Of a stretch of 47,743 nucleotides of DNA, positions 16,609 through 24,901 are shown in pieces; the stretch's first letter is position 1, and each line of letters starts with the position of its first letter. Origin of the DNA: a gamma proteobacterium L18 (GTDB lineage: Bacteria > Pseudomonadota > Gammaproteobacteria > Pseudomonadales > Pseudomonadaceae); contig KI547168.1 in the NCBI GenBank assembly GCA_000497835.1, positions 205,881-253,623 of the forward strand. The letters are read 5' to 3'. The notes under the pieces are model-generated. The model saw only the letters and a list, made by a program, of their open reading frames with translations. It searched no databases and had not been told where the DNA came from. The position numbers and the translations under genes were made by a program.

Positions 16609-16839
16609 CTAGGTCCGGACCGAGAGGCGCTGGAGCACCCACTGTTCGATCTCCCAAGAATCCCAGCCCACCGCACGGGTGCCAATGCGCCGACATTGCG
16701 GAAATTGGCCGGCCTTCATCAGGTTGTAGATGTGCGAGCGTTTGAAGCCTGTTTTCGACTCCACCTCGTCGCGGCGCAGGATGCGGCGGGGCTGGGTGTC
16801 GCTAGTCGATGGCAATGGCGAAGCGGGGGAAACGTTCAT
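16609..16839 (-). CDS. alpA: AlpA-type regulator
   Basis: A 76-residue AlpA/MerR-like DNA-binding protein. The HTH is RRILRRDEVESKTGFKRSHIYNLMKAGQFP, followed by the family WDSWEIEQWV C-terminus. The start at 16839 (MNVSPASPLPS) has a strong aggagtgac site. AlpA relatives control excision and the downstream maintenance genes. In ICEclc AlpA acts between BisR and the BisDC genes. A doubled palindrome sits 74-108 bp upstream of its start codon and is the obvious candidate operator. Confidence 0.9.
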   Translation of the reverse strand: MNVSPASPLPSTSDTQPRRILRRDEVESKTGFKRSHIYNLMKAGQFPQCRRIGTRAVGWDSWEIEQWVLQRLSVRT

Positions 16840-16912
16840 GATGTCACTCCTGAGCACCGGGTGGTGCGTGGTGGGAAGTAACCTTCAGTCAACGTCGGAA
16901 AAGGGAAAAAGT

Positions 16913-16947
16913 CATTGCCAGGCAATAGCAGTTATTGCCTGGCAATG
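16913..16947. promoter_or_regulatory. Doubled palindromic operator ahead of alpA
   Basis: Two 15-base arms (16913-16927 and 16933-16947) are perfect inverted copies of each other around a 5-base spacer. Each arm is itself a perfect palindrome, ATTGCCWGGCAAT. The block thus offers two identical dyad sites about 20 bp centre to centre, two helical turns, which suits a pair of cooperating dimers. It lies between the stop of the upstream gene (16959) and the alpA start (16839). Confidence 0.85.
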
Positions 16948-16958
16948 CTCGCAGGTCT

Positions 16959-17690
16959 CTATTTTTCTTGAATTAAAAGTCGCCGAGATTCTGAAAATTT
17001 CCGATCAAGGGTGCGTTTTGTCAGACCCGCAATACCCGGGAAATAGCGCAAGATTTCCTTCACTAGGTCCACCTGCTTCTTATACACCGACTGCCATTGG
17101 CCGCTGGGCGCCTTGCCGACGCAGACCACAAGGACAGCGCCAAGGACAACCGACAGTGTGTATAAAGACCGTTCGCCGGGCATCGTCAGGACGGCTCCTC
17201 GCTTCAATAATGCGTCATACCGGCGCTCGACAGCCTCACATTGCTGCTGCCACCGCAGGCTCTCCTGATGCGATTTGTCGATCTCCTTGATCGCAGCAGC
17301 CAACTCTGCCGATTGAGCCAGGTGTGTGCCCAATGCAATACAGTGGCTGTGATCGTTCGCAGGGAGAAAAATGAAGTCGGGTTTTTCATCCGGAAAACAG
17401 CGAAGAATCCAGAACCGCAGGTCACATCGACGGACTTGCGAGGCATACAGGCAAGCGCGGACGGGAATCATGAGCGGCTGGCCGAGATACCACGCTTGCA
17501 ATTCGTGGCTGTCGATGGCATCGCACACCCGCTCGAGGTAGAGGGGCAGCAACGGCCAGCGCGAACAGCCAGACAGCAGCTTTTGCGGTTGCTCGAACGC
17601 GATCTGGAGAATTTCCTGTTGGTGCTGCGTTTGATGGCACCAATGCATGGCGACGTCGACTGGGCTGTAGTAGTTCTGCTGGATAAGCAT
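16959..17690 (-). CDS. Unrecognised protein upstream of alpA; BisR-like by position
   Basis: I do not recognise this 243-residue protein (MLIQQNYYSPVDVAMHWCHQ...). It has no clear membrane span except a weakly hydrophobic stretch (LYTLSVVLGAVLVVCVG, about residues 177-193). A C-terminal basic helical part (EILRYFPGIAGLTKRTLDRKFSESRRLL) could be a HTH. In ICEclc the gene before alpA is bisR, a regulator of about this size without a known domain that activates alpA. The position fits, but similarity was not tested. The lower GC upstream suggests that the ICE end is near. Confidence 0.6.
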   Translation of the reverse strand: MLIQQNYYSPVDVAMHWCHQTQHQQEILQIAFEQPQKLLSGCSRWPLLPLYLERVCDAIDSHELQAWYLGQPLMIPVRACLYASQVRRCDLRFWILRCFPDEKPDFIFLPANDHSHCIALGTHLAQSAELAAAIKEIDKSHQESLRWQQQCEAVERRYDALLKRGAVLTMPGERSLYTLSVVLGAVLVVCVGKAPSGQWQSVYKKQVDLVKEILRYFPGIAGLTKRTLDRKFSESRRLLIQEK

Positions 17691-18172
17691 GGCTTTTTGC
17701 CTCGCTTGGTTGATACTTTATCCTTGAGAAGGCAGAGAGTTAACACTTGGCTCCTCTGCGCCAGTTGTGTCGAATTAAGCAGATACGGAATCCAAAAGTG
17801 TGAGCAAAACACAGTGAAAATATTGGATCCAGAACAGTGACATCGTTTTGTTTGAGATGTTTTGCGGTCGTGTGGTATCTAATTTGTTACGAGGCGGCGA
17901 TGGAAGGACGCCAAACAAAGAACCAGTAAAAAGCATATGCTTTTCAGATGGTTGGAAGTATTGGTAAAAGCTTGTCAGGGCTTTTTTTGAAATATTTGGT
18001 AATAAAATCAATGCGAAGCTTGGCTCTTTTGGCTTTGAGCAATGGTCCGAAACGAGTCCTCGTGAATGGGTGCTGGGTTGCCAAAGCAGGAGGTCGTGGA
18101 CTGCCGGCCGCAGGAAGTGCAACCAGCATCCTAGTTGAAATTTTACCCTCCGCTAGCCATCGGCTGGCTCCT
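17691..18172. other. AT-richer gap near the ICE end
   Basis: About 480 bp with no supported gene. It is clearly poorer in G+C than both sides. It is the most likely place for the end (att) of the alpA/parA-side of the ICE. No direct repeat matching the region beside the 43.9-kb integrase was found by eye. Confidence 0.4.
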
Positions 18173-18298
18173 CTAGCCGGCCCGAAATCCCTGAGTGCGC
18201 TTAAGCTCGTGAGGCTCCAGCATGCGCAGGGTGATGGCGATCATCATGTAGTCGCCGACCATCACAATGTCGGCGCGCTCGGTGAGGCCAACAGTCAT
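18173..18298 (-). CDS. Possible 41-residue protein
   Basis: A short frame starting at 18298 with aggag upstream (MTVGLTERADIVMVGDYMMI, ending RTQGFRAG). It is not recognised. Third-position composition looks coding, and a perfect inverted repeat sits just upstream, but it could also be a gene fragment left by rearrangement. Confidence 0.35.
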   Translation of the reverse strand: MTVGLTERADIVMVGDYMMIAITLRMLEPHELKRTQGFRAG

Positions 18299-18338
18299 CA
18301 GTTGCTACGGCTCCTAAAATTTTTGTAGTGGCCTGGCC

Positions 18339-18359
18339 ATGTATCGGAACTCGATACAT
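18339..18359. promoter_or_regulatory. Perfect inverted repeat between a small ORF and tpsB
   Basis: Arms ATGTATCG and CGATACAT are separated by gaact. This 8-bp perfect dyad is of the size bound by TetR, GntR or MarR dimers. It lies between divergent reading frames (18298 minus, 18433 plus), so it may control either. Confidence 0.55.
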
Positions 18360-18432
18360 TGTGTCGACGTCAAGGTGGTGGCCATTTAGCATGTGGCCAC
18401 TATTTTGATATCAATCGGTTCAGGGATCGAGC

Positions 18433-20134
18433 ATGTTGGCGGTTTCACCCCGGATGGGGCTGTTTTGTCTTGCGCTGGCATTGTGTCCACTCCAATACGC
18501 GAAGTCTGCCCCCACCCCCGGTGACCAGGATTTGATACGCGACCGCCAGGATCGGTTGATACAGGACCAACAACGGCGCCTGGAGGAGTTAAAAAAACTG
18601 CCCGGTCAAGCTGCTGAGCCTGCCACGCCTGCGGCGCCGGCCCAGAGTCGTTGCTTCACCATCCAGACCATCGAATTGAAGGGCGCTGACAGCTTGTCGC
18701 CCACAGAGCGCATGCGGCTGATCCAGCCTTACCTAAGGCCTCGAGGTGCCGCAACTCAACGAAGTACTTAAGGTCATCACCGACCGCTACATCGCCCTGG
18801 GCTTGGTTACCAGCCGGGCTTACCTGCCGCCCCAGGATTTGCCCAAGGGACATTTGACCGTGCAGGTCATCGAGGGCCACCTGCAAAGCCTCAAGCCGGG
18901 GCAGGGCAGTGGCCTGTCCCTGCGCGAGCTGGACATGGGCTTTCCCGGCCGCGCTGGGGATGTGCTCAACCTGCGTGAAGTGGAACAGCTGGTCGACCAG
19001 CTCAACCGCCTGCCCTCCAACCAGGCGCAGATGGCCCTGGTGCCCGGCGCCACGGTGGGCAGCACCGACGTGCAGGTCAACAACGCGCCGCAGAAACCCT
19101 GGCGGCTCTCGCTGTCGCGCAACAACGACGGCCAGAAAAGTACCGGCCAACAGCAGTGGGGTTCGCACCTGGACTGGGACAGCCCCCTGGGCCTGGCCGA
19201 CCAGCTAAGCCTCAACGGCGGCCAGGATGCCCACCCGGATGATCCGCACAACAGCCACAACGCCGGCCTGAGCTACAACCTGCCGTATGGCTGGTGGAAC
19301 TTCACCTACCGCTACAACAGCAGCGACTACCGCTCCCTGGCCGAGGCCAACGGTTTCGATTTCAAGCAAAGCGGCGACAGCACCACCCAGCAGTTCAAGG
19401 CCGAGCGCGTGGTGTACCGCGACGCCCTGAGCAAGACCTCCCTGAGCCTGGGCCTTTCGCACCTGGCCACCAACAACTACGTGGCCGGCAGCCGCCTGGA
19501 CGGCAGCAGCAACCGCATCACCGAGCTGCAGTACGGCCTCAACCATGGCCGGCGCATCGGCGGCGCGTTTCTCAACCTGGACCTAGGCCTGCAGCAGGGC
19601 ATCGGCGCCCTCGATGCCCAGGGCGACCACGACCCGGGCTCGGCCGACCCCACCGCACGCTACCGCAAGTACACCGCCATGCTCAGCTACCTGCAGCCGT
19701 TCAAGCTATGGGGCGAGGCGTTCAGTTTCAGCAGCCTGGCCACCGGGCAGCACAGCGAGGATGTGCTGTTCAGCGCCCAGCGCATGAGCCTGGGCGGGCA
19801 GGCGTCGATCCGCGGCTACCAGGACGAATTCCTCACCGGCGACAGCGGCGGCTACTGGCGCAACGACCTGCGCTGGAGCCGCCCGGTGGGGTGGGCCTGG
19901 CTGCAACCGATGTTCAGCGAATACGGCAGCGACATCGGCTATGACCAGGGCGTGATCAGCGACAGCAAACACGCTGGCGACCAGCACGGCCGGGTGTCCA
20001 GCGACTCGCTGGAGCTGTTTGCCCGCGGCCAGCACCTGACCCTGAGCGTCACCCTGGCCCACTCGCTGCAGCGCCCGGCGGCGTTCAGCGACAGCGAAGC
20101 CCCAGTGTATTTGCGCCTCGAATTCCTCCTTTAA
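18433..20134 (+). pseudogene. TpsB-type outer-membrane transporter (FhaC/ShlB family), frameshifted
   Basis: Two-partner secretion transporter. The first frame (18433-18771) has a signal peptide, a Gln/Arg-rich helix and the start of POTRA1 (CFTIQTIELKGADSLSPTERMRLIQPYL), then runs into a stop. The second frame carries on from about 18746 with VPQLNEVLKVITDRYIALGLV (POTRA1/2), LTVQVIEGHL, and a complete beta-barrel with RGYQDEFLTGDSGGYWRNDLRW and the terminal LRLEFLL. The break at about 18735-18745 lacks a few bases expected before LEVPQL (the usual Gly-x-Cys), which suggests a small deletion. It lies 21 bp upstream of tpsA. As it stands it cannot make a working transporter. Confidence 0.85.
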
Positions 20135-20155
20135 AAACGCTTGCGAGACCTGAAC

Positions 20156-20829
20156 ATGGACGTACGCCAACTGGCCTTCCTGGCCCGCCAGCCTTCGGCT
20201 GCCATTCAACCTCGCGAGCGTTTCTGGGGCATCTCCAAACGCGGCCTGGCCTTCGTGCTGGCCAACGCCCTGTTCTGGCAGCCACTGTGGGCCCAGGCCG
20301 GGGGCCTTGCGGTCAGCGGGCAGGGCACCACCACCACGGCTGCCGCCAACGGCGTGCCCATCGTCAACATTGCCGCGCCCAACGCCAGGGGCCTGTCGCA
20401 CAACCAGTTCAGCGACTACAACGTCGGCAGCCAAGGGCTGATCCTCAACAACGCCACCAGCAGCACCCAGAGCACCCAACTGGGTGGCATCATCCTGGGC
20501 AACAGCAACCTCAAGGGCCAGGCGGCCTGCACCATCCTCAACGAGGTCACGGCAACAACCGCAGCCAGCTCAACGGCTACACCGAGGTGGCCGGCCAGGC
20601 CGCCCACGTCATCGTCGCCAACCCCTACGGCATCACCTGCGATGGCTGCGGCTTCATCAACACCCCCAAGGCGACCCTGACCACCGGCAAGCCGGTGCTG
20701 GACGCCAGCGGCAAGCTGGACCATTACCAGGTGGACGGCGGCGACGTGGCCATTGACGGCACGGGCATCAACGCTGGCAACGTCGACGGCTTCGAGGTTA
20801 TTACCCGCTCGGCGCGCATCAACGGCCAG
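20156..20829 (+). pseudogene. TpsA-type filamentous adhesin/hemagglutinin, N-terminal piece only
   Basis: Partner exoprotein of the TpsB gene. The start at 20156 opens an extended signal peptide (RGLAFVLANALFWQPLWAQA), then the TPS domain: GVPIVNIAAPNARGLSHNQF, DYNVGSQGLILNN, LGGIILGN. One G is missing at about 20553 (gtcacgg-caac, where gtcacgggcaac is expected), which shifts the frame. The continuation YTEVAGQAAHVIVANPYGIT...CDGCGFINTP is in the next frame. The gene ends at about 20829, where IS66 DNA begins. Only about 220 residues of what is usually a protein of thousands remain. Confidence 0.85.
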
Positions 20830-21304
20830 ATTTGTCCGCAGTGACCAAGGCGGCTTCGCAGTCGCGGCAACCATAGACTTTGCGGACGTGTTTGATGACA
20901 CGGATCTGCATCGGGACGATTTCAAGCTGCTCGCTGAGCTCCTCACCGATGGCGTGCTTGCGCCAGCCGCAGGTGCAAGTCAGCTCATGTTCGGGCAGTT
21001 CGTGGATGACTTCGATGCGCGGTAGATCGGCAGGCAATGGGTTACGCTTGCCACGGCGTTTGGCGGGTGCGACGACCTCTTCTTCAATGGTCTCGCACGC
21101 TAACTCGACCTCGTGCTCCGCTTCATTGAACAACGCCATTTGAGGCGCCGCCGGATCGACGGCCTGCTCTGATTTTCGGCCAAACAGGCGCTGTCTCAGC
21201 AGAGCAACTTGTTATTCGAGCACGCCCATCCTGGACTGCATCTTCGCAAGCATCTGCTTGAGCAATTCAGGATCATTAGGAAGGTTGTCGGGCACGAAAT
21301 TCAT
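20829..21304 (-). pseudogene. tnpC: IS66 TnpC transposase, N-terminal remnant with internal stop
   Basis: It starts MNFVPDNLPNDPELLKQM at 21304 and meets an in-frame TAA at about 21211-21213, before QVALLRQRLFGRKSEQA. The IS66 Cys motif (CTCGWRKHAIGEEL...YGCRDCEA) is next. The frame breaks off after VTADK, where the element is truncated. The catalytic DDE part is missing. Confidence 0.8.
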
Positions 21305-21322
21305 GCCCTGGATTATACCGAA

Positions 21323-21682
21323 TCAGGCCACGAATCGCGGCGTCAAAACCTGATGAGGACGGTTACGCCAGAGGTCAGAGCCGTCGAGCATCCAATTGAG
21401 CTCCTGGACAGTCAGGACAATCGCTTCGTCCGTCACGTCGGGGGACGTTTTGAAACGTTCGGATTCCAGGCGCTTGAGCCAGAGGCAGAAGCCGTTGCGC
21501 TCCCAGTACAAGATTTTCACTCGGTTGCGTGGCTTGTTGAGGAAGATGAAAAGCACCGGATCGAACACGGCGACCTTGATGTCGAGTTCAACCAAGGCCG
21601 CCAGACCGTCGATGGATTTTCGGAAGTCGATGGGCTTGGGGTAGAGATAGACTATTTCGACTTTGGTGTCGGGTTGCATCAT
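21323..21682 (-). CDS. tnpB: IS66 Orf2 (TnpB)
   Basis: A 119-residue TnpB with the family core VEIVYLYPKPIDFRKSIDGL, FDPVLFIFLNKPRNRVKILYWERNGFCLW. The protein is full length, an accessory protein of IS66 transposition with unknown activity. It is probably silent here because tnpC is dead. The start at 21682 gives the usual MMQPDTK-type N-terminus. Confidence 0.8.
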   Translation of the reverse strand: MMQPDTKVEIVYLYPKPIDFRKSIDGLAALVELDIKVAVFDPVLFIFLNKPRNRVKILYWERNGFCLWLKRLESERFKTSPDVTDEAIVLTVQELNWMLDGSDLWRNRPHQVLTPRFVA

Positions 21683-21788
21683 GGTGAACGGGCTCCTTGA
21701 GAGAATCGGGAGCACAGCATCGAACATCACATAAGCGCTTGGAATGTGGGGTTCATGGAGCGCTTACGAACTTCGGGGGGGGGCAGCC

Positions 21789-22330
21789 CTAACGGCGCGT
21801 CGCCTTGGGCCGCCGCCGATAGGCTTCCTCACTCATAGGCTTGGAAATCCCGCCGGTTTTGCTGTCAGGCCAAACCACCCGTCGCTTCTCAAGATCAATC
21901 CAGTCCCAGTCCAACGGGCAGATTTCGGAGCAGCGGGCAGCGAACTCGAATTGCAGGTGGATTGCCAAGGGGATGACGTAGTTCTCCAGTCCCTCGGCTT
22001 CCATATGTTCCAAGTGACGGAAGATCCGCCCCCGCTCGTCATCCACGATGAGCCGTGTTTCCTTGCCGGGTGGGTACATTGGGACTTGGCGGAAGGGATT
22101 CGTGCCGTCCGGACTTAGTCCCCACACTTCGGCTAGGTTGAACATTTTGCGCAGCAGGCCGAAGGTCCGGTCCGCCTCAGCTTGCTTGTAGGCAAGCTTC
22201 ATCAACGTAGCCAAGTCCGGGCGCTTCACGTTCTGCACCTTCGTCCGCCCCATGATTGGGATGATGCAACGGTCGATGACGCCCTGATAGCCGCGCAGCG
22301 TGCTGGGCTTCACCTCGAGCTCCCATGAAC
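21789..22330 (-). pseudogene. Tyrosine recombinase (site-specific integrase) fragment
   Basis: A middle piece of a phage/ICE-type integrase: KPSTLRGYQGVIDRCIIPIMG (core-binding), FGLLRKMFNLAEVWGL, HLQFEFAARCSEICPLDWDWI (first catalytic Arg in AARC), and VWPDSKTGG (the conserved Lys). The C-terminal HxxR and Tyr parts are missing, cut off near the IS66 end. The N-terminus is also lost upstream of about 22330. It may be a relic of the integrase of another element that once ended here. Confidence 0.75.
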
Positions 22331-22599
22331 AGGTGCAACTGGCGAGTGTGCCGATGATTGAGCCAGCCCACGTGGTCGGACTGCCCAAGGGGCTTGCCTT
22401 CGCGCTTATTGAGGGGGGAACCTCTGGAAGATTCACATGCCGCTTCCCACGAACGACCCAGACGGGGTCATGCCCGGAAACCTGCAGGACCTGGCCGCAA
22501 GCATGCGGCGATCGGCGGCGCCCCAGTCAATTATTTTTTGATGAAAACTAGCTTCAGACGCACTCCTTGGCAGAGTACGTGGAGGCCTGTACTGGCGAT

Positions 22600-22975
22600 C
22601 AAGCGAACCAGGTGGGTGCATGGCGATGAAAATGTTATCTGTGCCGACGCGGGTTATACCGGCGCGGAGAAGCGGCCGGAGCATGAAGGAAAGCCGGTGA
22701 TCTGGCAGATTGCGGCTCGTCGCAGCAGCTATAAACACTTCAACAAACGCAGCGTGCTCTACAAAGCCAGACGCAAGATCGAGAAGGTCAAAGCGCAGGC
22801 GCGAGCGAAGGTCGAACACCCATTCCGTGTGATCAAGCGCCAATTCGGCTATGTGAAAACCCGCTTCCGTGGCTTGGCCAAGAACACGGCGCAACTGATC
22901 ACGCTGTTTGCCCTGTCGAATCTGTGGATGGTGCGCCAGCAATTATTGCCTGCTGCGGGAGAGGTGCGCCCGTGA
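22600..22975 (+). pseudogene. IS5-family transposase, C-terminal fragment
   Basis: It carries the IS5 signature VICADAGYTGAEKRPEHEG, VIWQIAARRSSYKHFNKR, YKARRKIEKVKAQARAKVEHPF and RVIKRQFGYVKTRFRGLAKN. The catalytic Glu lies in the VEHPFR area. The N-terminal two thirds are absent. Bases 22331-22599, between this and the integrase fragment, hold nothing recognisable. The sequence gtttggagtttcc at about 23082 resembles the outer end of this IS type. Confidence 0.8.
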
Positions 22976-23562
22976 GGGCAGAAAACCAAGGCTGTGCCTT
23001 GGTTTTCCAATAAACAACGGCTGAAAGTCGGGCTTTTCGGCATCCTCAAACCGTCCATTTCCGGCTGATGAGCAACTTGTTTGGAGTTTCCTAAGACGCT
23101 GAAGTGCCATTCCAAAGCTGTTGGATATTTGCCGAGCACGGCTATAAAGCATCAAACCGTTTGTTCGCGCAGATCTGCCAGTCGATAATGCTCGGTGATT
23201 TATAGTAAGCGATGGGTCTGAAAAGTCCAGGAGGATTTCACTTGCGTCCTTTTTAGTTGCTGACCGCTCGATGGCCGGAAAGTATTCTGTTATTTCAGTT
23301 CATTCCTAAAGCCAAGCTTGGTAGCCCCGCTGTAGTAACTAATTATAGATCTAAATTAGATCGATGTCGTTGATTTTGTATGCCGTGAATTATGTATGAC
23401 GCTGTCGTCAGTGTAGGCTTTTTCCATAATTTCCACCGTAATAATTGCGTACTTATGTTGGCGAAAGCGGCAGTGCTTCCAAATAATACTATTGTCTTGA
23501 AAGCAACCGCCTTTAGTTATATACAAGCGTAAAGTATGGTCAGTCCATGCCGCATCAGGTTA
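22976..23562. other. Gene-free, AT-rich stretch downstream of the porin
   Basis: Beyond the IS5 end there is no supported gene or terminator. The composition is much more AT-rich than the flanking genes. Confidence 0.4.
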
Positions 23563-24810
23563 TCAATAGATCGATAGCGGGTAGCTAACGATCAGCCTAT
23601 TTTCGTCGAACTCGTTGGTGCTGTAGTCGCGACGAATGCTGGAATTGCGCAGGCGCACGTTGAGGTCCTTGAAAGTGCCCGATTGCAGGGTGTAGGCGAT
23701 TTCGCTCTCGCGGCCCCATTCCTTGCCGTCGGTGATGGTGCCGGTGTGCACATTGCTGCCGCTGATGTAGCGGTTCATCAGGGTCAGGCCGGGTATGCCC
23801 AGGGCGGCGAAGTTGTAGTCATAGCGCAACTGCCAGGAGTGCTCCTGGGCGCTGTCGAAGCTGGAGTTGTAGCTGTCGTTGGCCAGGGTGCCGCCGCTGG
23901 TACCGTTGACACGCATCCAGGCGTTCTTGCCGGTCAGTTTCTGCAAGCCTACCCACAGCGTGCCGCCACCGTAGCGCGCCGAGAACATGCTGGACAGGGT
24001 GCGGTTGTCGAGGGCGCCGTCCAGGGCCGCGCCATCTTCCTTGCCCCAGAAGTAGCCCAGGTTGGCGCCCAGGGTCCAGTCGCCCACGGCCTGGCTGTGC
24101 AGCAGTTGCACGTATTGCTGCTGGTAGATGTCCTTGAGCTGGGCGTTCCACACCCCGACCATGGTGTGCTTGTCGTTGAAGGTGTATTCGCCGCCGGCGA
24201 AGTTGAAGCGGTCCGAGGTGCCGGTGGTGTTCCCCTGCATGTTCATGTCGGTCATGCTCGAATCGTTGCGCGGGCTGTTCTGGCGGAACTGGCCACCGTA
24301 CAGGGTCAGGCCGGCGATCTCCTTGGAGGTGACCTGCGCGCCCTGGAAGGTCTGCGGCAACGAGCGGCCGTCATCCGAGCGCAGGATCGGTAATACCGGC
24401 ATCCATTCGCCCACCTTGAGCTCGGTCTTGCTGATCCGCATCTTGCCGGCCACCCCCAGGCGACCGAAGGTGGAGGCGGGGTCGCCGTCATGGTCCACCG
24501 GCAGCAATTGCGAGCCGCCGGTACCGCCACCGCCATTGAGCTTGATCGAGTACAGGCCCACCACGTCGACGCCAAATCCTACCGTGCCCTGGGTGAAGCC
24601 CGAACGGGCGTCGAGGATAAAGCTCTGGGTCCACTCCTCCGCTTGGTTCTGCCCGTAGCCTGGGTTGGTGAAGTTGCGGTTGAGGTAGAAATTGCGCAGG
24701 TTCAGGTTGACGCTGGCGTCATCGACGAAGCCTACCGCCATGCCGTCCAGGGGCAAGGCGGCCATCAGGGCCAGGGTGCTGACAACACGCGGGTTGAAGG
24801 TCATTTTCAT
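23563..24810 (-). CDS. OprD-family outer-membrane porin
   Basis: A 415-residue substrate-specific porin. The start at 24810 (MKMTFNPRVVSTLALMAALP) gives a signal peptide ending near AVGFVDDASVNLNLRNFYLNRNF, the usual OprD N-terminus. Family marks are AEEWTQSFILDARSGFTQGTVGFGVD, LRSDDGRSLPQTFQGAQVTS, EHSWQLRYDYNFAALGIPGL, and the closing DENRLIVSYPL. It belongs to the aromatic-acid-type branch (BenF/PhaK-like, inferred from its partner). The MFS aromatic transporter lies 91 bp upstream on the same strand, so the two probably bring one aromatic acid through both membranes. The substrate cannot be fixed from sequence alone. Confidence 0.9.
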   Translation of the reverse strand: MKMTFNPRVVSTLALMAALPLDGMAVGFVDDASVNLNLRNFYLNRNFTNPGYGQNQAEEWTQSFILDARSGFTQGTVGFGVDVVGLYSIKLNGGGGTGGSQLLPVDHDGDPASTFGRLGVAGKMRISKTELKVGEWMPVLPILRSDDGRSLPQTFQGAQVTSKEIAGLTLYGGQFRQNSPRNDSSMTDMNMQGNTTGTSDRFNFAGGEYTFNDKHTMVGVWNAQLKDIYQQQYVQLLHSQAVGDWTLGANLGYFWGKEDGAALDGALDNRTLSSMFSARYGGGTLWVGLQKLTGKNAWMRVNGTSGGTLANDSYNSSFDSAQEHSWQLRYDYNFAALGIPGLTLMNRYISGSNVHTGTITDGKEWGRESEIAYTLQSGTFKDLNVRLRNSSIRRDYSTNEFDENRLIVSYPLSIY

Positions 24811-24850
24811 TGTTATTGTTTTCCATTTGTGTGCGGCAAAGGGGCTCCGT

Positions 24851-24870
24851 GCGCCCTGTAGACAGGGCGC
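24851..24870 (-). promoter_or_regulatory. Perfect hairpin between transporter and porin genes
   Basis: gcgccctg and cagggcgc pair around taga. There is no U tract on the minus strand. It could cause partial attenuation or mRNA end protection, so that the two genes are expressed at different levels. Confidence 0.5.
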
Positions 24871-24901
24871 CGGATGTGAAGCAGAAAGGCTTGCGGGGGT
24901 G

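Larger units (their letters stand above)
20829..21767 (-). mobile_element. IS66-family element, left part deleted
   Basis: The right end is present: the sequence ends ggagcgcttac at 21767, an IS66-type terminal repeat (read inward gtaagcgctcc). A tnpB and the first third of tnpC follow inward. The element stops abruptly inside tnpC at about 20829, joined to tpsA. No tnpA (small Orf1) is visible upstream of tnpB. The loss of both the tpsA remainder and the IS left half points to one deletion starting in the IS. Confidence 0.8.

Noticed and set aside
17775..18122. 115-residue minus-strand frame in the AT-rich gap
   Set aside because: Low-complexity composition, no start signal, no similarity recognised.
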